Source of the DNA: CAVXSP01 sp963764505
GTDB lineage: Bacteria; Acidobacteriota; Vicinamibacteria; Vicinamibacterales; SCN-69-37
Assembly: GCA_963764505.1 (NCBI GenBank)
Contig: CAVXSP010000002.1
Location: 67,494 to 131,493 of the forward strand
Reading direction: 5' to 3'
Length of the DNA: 64,000 nucleotides
In this document: piece after piece, positions 44,253 to 50,934 of the stretch
Position numbering within the stretch: the stretch's first letter is position 1
Layout: every line of letters begins with the position of its first letter
Position numbers and translations under genes: made by a program
Notes under the pieces: model-generated
Seen by the model: only the letters and a program-made list of their open reading frames with translations
Told to the model about the DNA's origin: nothing
Databases searched by the model: none

Positions 44253-46322
44253 ATGCGCCGGCTGCGCGTCATCATCGTGTTCCTGGTTCTCGGCTTCTCG
44301 GCCGCCCTCGCCGCCGGCGTTCCCTCGGCCGCGCCGCAGACTCCGCCCGCGGAACCCGCCGGCCGCGCCGGGCGCGGGACGGCGCCGCCCGCGCAGTTCC
44401 CGCCGATGGGCACCGGACTCTCACCTGAGGAGGCGGCCAGCCTGCAGACTGCGGTCGACGGCCTCGCGGCGAAGGTGGCGGCCCTGCACGGACAATATGG
44501 GAGCGGCGCCATGGCCGACCGTATCGCCGATGTCGAGGTCTATCTCGACGCGGTCCGGCGTCCGCTGAAGTACGGCGAGCGGATGTATGCCGGGCGTGGC
44601 AGCACGCCGGCCGCCTATGCGATGCAGACGCTGAACACCGGGCTCGAGCGCGCGGCGGCACTGGCTTCGGGCCGGACGCCGTGGATGAGCGAGAGCGGGG
44701 TGCGCGGCTTCTACTCCCGCCTGGATGGCTCGGCTCAGCCCTACATTCTGACAATGCCGGACCGGTACGACGCCGCGACGAAGGGACCGTACCGGCTCGA
44801 CGTCTTTCTGCACGGCCGCGACGACACGACGCTCGAGCAGCAGTTCATGACCAAGTCGACGACCGGGTACAGCTCGAAGCCGCTCGGCCCCGGCGCGGAC
44901 CGGTTCATGCTGCAGCCGTACGGCCGCTACACGAACGCCAACCGTTTCGCGGGCGAAGTGGACGCGCTCGAAGCGATCGAGTCCGTGGCGAAGGCGTATC
45001 CGATCGATCGCGACCGGATCGTCATGACGGGGTTCTCCATGGGCGGCGCCTCCGCGTGGCAGTACGGGCTGCACTACGCCGACCATTGGGCGGCCGTGTC
45101 CGCCGGCGCCGGATTCACCGAAACCGAGGTGTTCCTGCGCGGCGCCCTGCAGCGTCAGCCGCAGAGCACGGCTCAGCGGGTCCTATGGCACCTGTACGAC
45201 TCGACCGACTATGCGGTCAACGCGTTCAACGTGCCGCTGGTCGCCTATTCCGGCGAGATCGACGCGCAGAAGCAGGCCGCCGACGCGATGGCGGCGGCGA
45301 TGAGGGACGAGGGGCTCACGCTCGACCACCTGATCGGACCCAACACCGCGCACGCCTACGAGCCCGGGGTCCGCCAGCAGCTCCAGGACAAGCTCGATGC
45401 CTACGCCGCGAAAGGCCGCAACCGGTCTCCTCGGGTGATCCGGTTCACCACGTGGACGCTCAAGTACAACTCGATGTTCTGGGTCACCGTGGACGCGATG
45501 GAGCACGAATGGCAGCGGGCCCGTGCCGACGCGAGCGTCGAAGGCAACGCCATCGTCGTGACGACGAGCAACGTCACGGCGCTGCATCTGCGCTTCGACC
45601 CCGGTCTGGCGCCGTTCGCGCCGGGGAGCAGGCCCGCGCTGGCGATCGACGGCGCGACGCTGACGCTGCCGGCCGTGGCGGCCGATCGATCGCTGGCGGC
45701 CGGCCTGGTGAAGCGCGGCGTCGGCTGGGCGCTCGGCGAGCTGGCCGGCGTCCTCCACAAGACCCACGATCTCCAGGGCCCGATCGACGACGCGTTCATG
45801 GAGCCGTTCGTGTTCGTCCGTCCGACCGGCACGCCGCTGAGCCCGGCGCTCGGTGCGTGGGCAGGCGGGCAGGGGGACTACGCCATCAGCGAATGGATCC
45901 ATTTCTTCCGCGGCGAGCCGCGCGTGAAGAAGGATACCGAGATCACGGATGCCGACATCGCGGCCTACAACCTGGCGCTCTTCGGCGACCCGTCGAGCAA
46001 CGCGGTCTACAAGCGCATCGCGTCGAAGCTGCCCATTCGGTGGACCCGCGACGGCGTGGTCGTCGGCGGGCAGCAGTACCCCGCGACGCACGCGCCGGTG
46101 TTCATCTTTCCCAACCCGCTCAACCCCCGGAAGTACGTGGTCGTCAACAGCGGCTTCACGTTCCACGACCAGTCGAACAACGACATGCAATCGCCCAAGC
46201 TGGCCGACTGGGCAGTGGTGGATACGACGAAGCCGACGAACAACTATCGGTATCTCCCTCTTTACGTCGAGGCGCAGGGGTTCTTCGACGAAGCCTGGAA
46301 ACTGCTGGCGCCGGTGCGGTAG
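44253..46322 (+). CDS. large secreted esterase/peptidase, alpha/beta-hydrolase fold
   Basis: The 689-residue protein has a signal peptide (residues 1-27). An N-terminal helical region (about 60-130) is followed by an alpha/beta-hydrolase core with the elbow IVMTGFSMGGASAWQYGLHY (GxSxG, serine about residue 262) and candidate acid GEIDAQKQAADAM and histidine AHAYEP. A C-terminal domain of about 250 residues is not recognised. This looks like a PHB-depolymerase/prolyl-oligopeptidase relative; substrate unknown. The Shine-Dalgarno acggaggacccc and a CATAAT hexamer at 44220-44225 support the start. Confidence 0.78.
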   Translation: MRRLRVIIVFLVLGFSAALAAGVPSAAPQTPPAEPAGRAGRGTAPPAQFPPMGTGLSPEEAASLQTAVDGLAAKVAALHGQYGSGAMADRIADVEVYLDAVRRPLKYGERMYAGRGSTPAAYAMQTLNTGLERAAALASGRTPWMSESGVRGFYSRLDGSAQPYILTMPDRYDAATKGPYRLDVFLHGRDDTTLEQQFMTKSTTGYSSKPLGPGADRFMLQPYGRYTNANRFAGEVDALEAIESVAKAYPIDRDRIVMTGFSMGGASAWQYGLHYADHWAAVSAGAGFTETEVFLRGALQRQPQSTAQRVLWHLYDSTDYAVNAFNVPLVAYSGEIDAQKQAADAMAAAMRDEGLTLDHLIGPNTAHAYEPGVRQQLQDKLDAYAAKGRNRSPRVIRFTTWTLKYNSMFWVTVDAMEHEWQRARADASVEGNAIVVTTSNVTALHLRFDPGLAPFAPGSRPALAIDGATLTLPAVAADRSLAAGLVKRGVGWALGELAGVLHKTHDLQGPIDDAFMEPFVFVRPTGTPLSPALGAWAGGQGDYAISEWIHFFRGEPRVKKDTEITDADIAAYNLALFGDPSSNAVYKRIASKLPIRWTRDGVVVGGQQYPATHAPVFIFPNPLNPRKYVVVNSGFTFHDQSNNDMQSPKLADWAVVDTTKPTNNYRYLPLYVEAQGFFDEAWKLLAPVR

Positions 46323-46329
46323 GCCGCTT

Positions 46330-47832
46330 TCAACTGCCGGTGTTGTCGGGGGAGACGTCCGCCGGCTCGTCGGCCCTTGCAGCGATCAGTCGCTCCAGCC
46401 CGCCGCGGTCAATCTTGCCGCGCGCATCGGCCGGCAGGTCGTCTCCGAAGACGATGTGGCGAGGCACCTTGTGGGGGGACAGGCGCGCAGCGCAGTACCG
46501 GCGGACGTCGGCCTCGGTCAGCGACGTCGCCCCCGCGCGCACGTGGGCGACCACCTGTTCGCCGCGGTTCTCGCACGGGAGCCCGACCACCGTCGCGTCC
46601 GCCACGCCCGGAATCGACCGCAGCACGACCTCGACTTCGGCCGGATCGACCTTTCGACCGGCGACATTGATGAACCTGGAGACTCGGCCGGCGAGCACCA
46701 GGCGGCCATCCGCGGTGAATCGGCCGAGGTCGGCGGTGAGGAAGCCGCCGTCGGTGAACGCGGTGTCATCCTCGTCGCCGTCCGATCCCGCGTACCCGGC
46801 GGCGACGGCGGGCCCCCGAACGAAGACGCGGCCCGGCTCACCATCCGCGGAGCGATCGCGGAGCGTCACTGACATCCGGGGCAGGGGCCGCCCGACGCTG
46901 AGCGGCGTCACGGCCTCGTCCGAGTCGTCGAAGCTGATGCCGCCGGTTTCGCTCGTGCCGTAGAACGAGTGGATCTTCCGGCCGATGGCCTGCTTGAAGT
47001 AGTGAACCGTGTCGGGCGCGATGGGAGCGCCGGCGGTGATCAAGAGCCGGACGCTCGCGACGGCGGGCGCCAGGCCGTGGCGGCGAAGGTGCTCGAACAC
47101 GTACGGCACGCCCGGGAACGTCGTCACGCCGTAGCGGACGACGTCCGCGGCGATCTCGCGCGGCGAGAATCGCTCGCGGAGCACGATCGCGGATCCCTGA
47201 AGGAAGAGCGGCAGCACCAGATTGCCGAGCCCGTACGAGTGCGCGAGCGGAATGGCCGCGAGGTTGACGTCGGCGGGACCGATGTCCATGGCCTGGGCGA
47301 TGTGCGCGGCGTCGTGCACGAGATGCGACTCGTGGGCGATCACCGCGCGCGCGCGGCCCGTGGAGCCGGACGTCACCTTCAGCACGACGGGCTCGCCTGC
47401 CGTGTCTCGGCGCCAGTCGGCGCTCGCACGCGGCCCGATAGGCACCAGGGCGAGGCCGGACGGGAGCGGATGGTGCGGGATGACGCCGTTCGCGACGGTG
47501 TCGGCTGGAACGACGGCCGCGTCGGCGCCAAAGCGCGCGCCGGTGGCCAGTGCCTGGTCGAGACCGCCGTCGCCGTCGAGCAGCAGTACGGCCGCGTCGG
47601 CGTCGAGGATGGCGAGCAGCAAGGCGAGGAACGCCGGTCGATTGCCCACTCTGGCGACGAGACACGGCCGAGCGGGGAGACGGCCCCGCGCCAGCGCGTC
47701 GCCGATGCTGCGAGCATCGGCCGCCAGCTGTCGCCGGGCCCGCGTGCGGCCGGCGGCAGGATCGTGGACGGCCGGACGATCGGGGGCCTCGCGGGCGAGT
47801 CGGCGGAACGCTTCGGCAATCGAGCTCGGCAT
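46330..47832 (-). CDS. adenylate-forming (AMP-binding) acyl/aryl ligase
   Basis: The 500-residue enzyme has core motifs in order: P-loop KVTSGSTGRARAV (153-164), AYGTSETGG-like motif SFYGTSETGGISF (289-301), the catalytic aspartate LTADLGRF (about 368), GRKVDPAEVE (392-401) and the C-terminal catalytic lysine ARGKIDRGGL (K473). It activates a carboxylic acid as an acyl-AMP and passes it to CoA or an ACP. Size and the absence of a carrier domain fit the aryl-ACP ligases of aryl polyene and xanthomonadin clusters, and a chorismatase lies 6 kb away. It is divergent from the radical SAM gene, sharing a promoter. Confidence 0.85.
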   Translation of the reverse strand: MPSSIAEAFRRLAREAPDRPAVHDPAAGRTRARRQLAADARSIGDALARGRLPARPCLVARVGNRPAFLALLLAILDADAAVLLLDGDGGLDQALATGARFGADAAVVPADTVANGVIPHHPLPSGLALVPIGPRASADWRRDTAGEPVVLKVTSGSTGRARAVIAHESHLVHDAAHIAQAMDIGPADVNLAAIPLAHSYGLGNLVLPLFLQGSAIVLRERFSPREIAADVVRYGVTTFPGVPYVFEHLRRHGLAPAVASVRLLITAGAPIAPDTVHYFKQAIGRKIHSFYGTSETGGISFDDSDEAVTPLSVGRPLPRMSVTLRDRSADGEPGRVFVRGPAVAAGYAGSDGDEDDTAFTDGGFLTADLGRFTADGRLVLAGRVSRFINVAGRKVDPAEVEVVLRSIPGVADATVVGLPCENRGEQVVAHVRAGATSLTEADVRRYCAARLSPHKVPRHIVFGDDLPADARGKIDRGGLERLIAARADEPADVSPDNTGS

Positions 47833-47849
47833 CGTGGGCGATCGCGCGA

Positions 47850-47857
47850 AGTATAAT
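47850..47857. promoter_or_regulatory. overlapping divergent -10 elements (ligase and radical SAM genes)
   Basis: The eight bases AGTATAAT read TATAAT (47852-47857) on the plus strand, 16 bases before the radical SAM ATG. On the minus strand they read TATACT (47855-47850), 17 bases before the ligase ATG. No clear -35 was found on either side. Two divergent transcripts therefore may start from one symmetrical -10 box. Confidence 0.55.
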
Positions 47858-47873
47858 GTGCCGTTCGTCAGGG

Positions 47874-49307
47874 ATGAACATCCTCCTCCTGCGCCCGGCG
47901 CCCCGCAACGAGCAGTTCGGCCTCGCCCCGTTCTTCAGGATCGAACCTCTCGGCATGGAGTACGTCGCTGCCGCGCTCGAAGCGCGCGGGCACCGCGTCG
48001 TCCTGCGGGATCTGCGCTTCGCCGAGCCCATCGACTCACTGATGCGGACCGTACGCCCCGGGGTCGTCGGCATCGCCTGCATGCACGCGCTCGAGATCGA
48101 CGACGTCCGGGACGTCGTCTCCGGCGTGCGCGCGGTTGCGCCGGACGTGACGGTGGTCGTCGGCGGCCATTCGGCGGCTGCGTTTCCGGCGCCGTTCTTC
48201 GACGACGGCGTCGACGCCGTCTGCCTCGACGACGGCGAACGCGCGGTCCCGGCGCTCGTGGATGCGATTGCGGCGAGGTCGAGGATCGAGGACGTGCCGG
48301 GGTGGCTCGTCCGCGGCGACGCGGGCTGGCGGAGGACGCCCGAGCCCGAGACGACCTTCGCGCTCGACGACGTCCCACTGCCGGCGCGCCGCCTGGTGTC
48401 CGGATGGCGGCGCCGTTACGCGTGCTTCCATCATCGGCCGGCGTATCTGATTGAAACCGCGCGGGGCTGTCCATTCCGCTGCTCGTTCTGCTCGGTCTGG
48501 CAGTTGTTCGACCGGTCGGTGCGCGAACGATCGATCCAGTCGGTCTGCGACGACTTCGCCGCCACGGGCGATCAGATCTTCATCGCCGACGATCTGTTCT
48601 GGCACCATCCGTCACGCAGCCTGGCGCTCGCCAAGGCGCTCCAGGCGCGCGGCGTGCGCAAGGACTGGATCCTCGTGCAGTCGCGCGTGGACACGGTCGC
48701 ACGGCATCCGGAGCTCCTCGAAGCCTGGCGCCCGCTCGCGCGCGAGTTCGACATCTTCTTCGGGCTCGAGGCCGCGACCAACGCCGGGCTGGCGACCCTC
48801 ACGAAGGACGCCACGATCGACCACACGGCCGGCGCCGTCGCAATCGCGCGGGAGCTTCGCTACGGCGTCACCGGCAACTTCGTGATCGACCCCGACTGGA
48901 CCGAGAGCGACTTCGAGGGCCTGTGGGCCTTCGTCGATCGGCACAAGCTCGGCCGCGCCGGCTTCACGATCCTCACGCCCCTGCCGGGCACGGCGTACTA
49001 CGACGCGTCACGGGACCGCATTCGCGCGGTGCGCTGGTCGCAGTTCGACATGCACCACCTGCTCTGGGAGCCACGGCTCGGCGTCGAGCGCTTCTTCGAG
49101 CTCTATTGCGAGACGTGGCGCCGCTCGGTGCTGAACCTGAAGGGCGAGAAGAAGATCTGGCACTGGCTGGCGCACGCCAGGCCGCGCCACTGGGCGCACC
49201 TGCTGCGCGTGCTCCAGCGAACGCAGCTGATGCTGCAACCCGAGCACTACGTCCGCGATCACGCGCTCCAGCCCGCGACGGCCGAGCCGCAGGCGATGGC
49301 CGGCTGA
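47874..49307 (+). CDS. B12-binding-domain radical SAM protein
   Basis: The 477-residue protein has an N-terminal cobalamin-binding-like domain (residues about 20-135; PLGMEYVAAALEARGHRVVL, ...ACMHALEIDDV). A radical SAM core follows, with the CxxxCxxC motif in ETARGCPFRCSFCSVW (C199, C203, C206). The usual DxHxxG histidine motif of B12 domains is not evident. The C-terminal part resembles the DUF4070-like tail of relatives such as hopanoid C-methylases and BchE-like cyclases. It may methylate or otherwise modify an unactivated carbon. Being divergent from the ligase and near the pigment-type genes, it could act on that product. The exact reaction cannot be stated. Confidence 0.82.
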   Translation: MNILLLRPAPRNEQFGLAPFFRIEPLGMEYVAAALEARGHRVVLRDLRFAEPIDSLMRTVRPGVVGIACMHALEIDDVRDVVSGVRAVAPDVTVVVGGHSAAAFPAPFFDDGVDAVCLDDGERAVPALVDAIAARSRIEDVPGWLVRGDAGWRRTPEPETTFALDDVPLPARRLVSGWRRRYACFHHRPAYLIETARGCPFRCSFCSVWQLFDRSVRERSIQSVCDDFAATGDQIFIADDLFWHHPSRSLALAKALQARGVRKDWILVQSRVDTVARHPELLEAWRPLAREFDIFFGLEAATNAGLATLTKDATIDHTAGAVAIARELRYGVTGNFVIDPDWTESDFEGLWAFVDRHKLGRAGFTILTPLPGTAYYDASRDRIRAVRWSQFDMHHLLWEPRLGVERFFELYCETWRRSVLNLKGEKKIWHWLAHARPRHWAHLLRVLQRTQLMLQPEHYVRDHALQPATAEPQAMAG

Positions 49308-49309
49308 CG

Positions 49310-49951
49310 TCAGTTCTTCCGATTCAAGACCGCGAAGGCGTCGTCGGCGAGCGGGACGTTCGTGCGGATGTCGCGCAGGTCGAACGTCTTGCTGTCCCCG
49401 CTCGGGTACTGCATCGTCGTCTTGACCAAGAGCAATCGTGTGCGGTCGATCCAGAGGCGCAGGCGCGCGAGACCTTCGGCGACCTGCTTGCGTTTCGGCA
49501 CGAAATCGAGCCGATACGGGCTCTGGCCGCCAGGATCGGCAGCGAGCGTGATGGTGAACGTCTGGCGGAGCTCCTGCGGCGATGCGTCGGTGAAGTACTT
49601 GCGCACGCGCTTCTGAATGGTCGAAATGTCGAGCTCTTCGCGGTCGCCGGGTCCCGGCCCCACGACGACCAGCCGCGACTCGTCGAGCGCGACGATCTTG
49701 GCGACCGGCGCCGTGTAGGTCATGACCACCCTGAGCGGCAGCGCGGCGATGAGCGTGCCGCTCGCCACCAGTGGATCACGCAGCAGCGTGGAGACCGTCG
49801 TTTCGCTGAAGGACGCGCTGAGCGTCTTGACGGAGGCCTGCGCGGCTCTCCCTCGTGCGAAGAGATCGTCGAGAGGATCCTGGCTCTGCCGGGCGCTCGC
49901 GCTCGGCAGGGCGAGCAGCACGCCCGTCACGAGGGCAAAGAGTAGCTTCAC
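49310..49951 (-). CDS. LolA-like outer-membrane lipoprotein carrier protein
   Basis: The 213-residue protein has a signal peptide (residues 1-21, ALPSASA) and a LolA/LppX-like fold: SASFSETTVSTLLRDPLVAS, PLRVVMTYTAPVAKIVALDE and LRLWIDRTRLLLVKTTMQYP. Such proteins hold a lipid chain in a half-barrel while it crosses the periplasm. A LolA-like gene is a standard member of aryl polyene and xanthomonadin clusters beside an MMPL exporter. Here it is convergent with the radical SAM gene (two bases between stops) and 12 kb from the MMPL gene. Confidence 0.83.
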   Translation of the reverse strand: MKLLFALVTGVLLALPSASARQSQDPLDDLFARGRAAQASVKTLSASFSETTVSTLLRDPLVASGTLIAALPLRVVMTYTAPVAKIVALDESRLVVVGPGPGDREELDISTIQKRVRKYFTDASPQELRQTFTITLAADPGGQSPYRLDFVPKRKQVAEGLARLRLWIDRTRLLLVKTTMQYPSGDSKTFDLRDIRTNVPLADDAFAVLNRKN

Positions 49952-50094
49952 GTGCTGGGGTCCGAGAACTCTGCTTCGCGCGGAACCTTCATGATAGCGT
50001 AGTCTGCAGCTGCGGCGCGGCTCTGCCCGTGTCTCGAGGACGTGATCGTGAAGACTCTGCGATTGGCACCGCGTCCGTCGCCCCGCCTGTCCTG

Positions 50095-50934
50095 ATGTCG
50101 AGCCTGGCGCCGAACGTCCTGACGGTCGACGTCGAGGAATGGTTCCACATCTGCGGCGTCGATGGGGCGCTGGCGCCGGAGAGGTGGCCCGCGCTGCCGA
50201 GCCGGGTGGTCGAGACGACCGATCGGCTGCTCGACATGGTCGACCGCGTGCAGGTCAAGGCCACCTTCTTCGTGCTCGGCTACGTGGCCGAGCGTCATCC
50301 GCAACTCGTCGAACGGATCGCCGGCGCGGGACACGAAATCGGCTCGCACGGCCACATGCACGCTCGCGTGTACGAGTTGACGCCGGAGACCTTTGCGGCC
50401 GATCTGGATCGCAGTCTCGCCGCGATCGCGGCATGCGGCGTCCGCGGCGTGCAGGGATTCCGCGCGCCGGAGTGGTCGATCAACGACCGCTCGCTCTGGG
50501 CGCTCGATGTCCTCGCCCGCAGGGGCTTTCTGTACGATTCGAGCATGGCGCCGATGCGGATCGTCGGCAATCCGGCCTATCCGCGCACGCCCTATCGGCG
50601 GACGACGGACTCCGGATCGATCCTCGAGTATCCGCCGGCGGTCGTCCGGCGGTTCGGCTACGACATGCCGTTCGGCGGCGGTTGGGGCCTCAGGATGAGC
50701 AGGCCGCGGACCGTCCTGCGTGAGCTCGACGCGCGCACACGCGCCGGGGTGACCAGCGTGATGTGGGTCCACCCGTGGGAGATCGACGCGAATCCTCCGT
50801 CGGCATGGCTTCCCCCCGGCAAGCACTTCGCGCACTTCTTTCGGCTGTCCGGCTTCGCCAGCCGCCTCGAAGCGATTCTGCGGAGCGCGACATTCGGTCC
50901 CCTCGGCCCGCTCGCGGTAGCCAGCCCATCATGA
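50095..50934 (+). CDS. polysaccharide deacetylase, XrtA/PEP-CTERM-associated type
   Basis: The 279-residue protein has the NodB homology motifs: TVDVEEWFHICG (catalytic base D and metal aspartate region), IGSHGHMHARVYELT (metal histidines), GFRAPEWSIND and WVHPWEIDANPP. The start is after an upstream region without a gene. It is of the DUF3473-type subgroup that usually lies in exopolysaccharide or exosortase loci, so it may deacetylate an N-acetylated surface glycan. The following large gene overlaps its stop by 4 bases (ATGA), so the two proteins are made together. No exosortase is visible. Confidence 0.85.
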   Translation: MSSLAPNVLTVDVEEWFHICGVDGALAPERWPALPSRVVETTDRLLDMVDRVQVKATFFVLGYVAERHPQLVERIAGAGHEIGSHGHMHARVYELTPETFAADLDRSLAAIAACGVRGVQGFRAPEWSINDRSLWALDVLARRGFLYDSSMAPMRIVGNPAYPRTPYRRTTDSGSILEYPPAVVRRFGYDMPFGGGWGLRMSRPRTVLRELDARTRAGVTSVMWVHPWEIDANPPSAWLPPGKHFAHFFRLSGFASRLEAILRSATFGPLGPLAVASPS

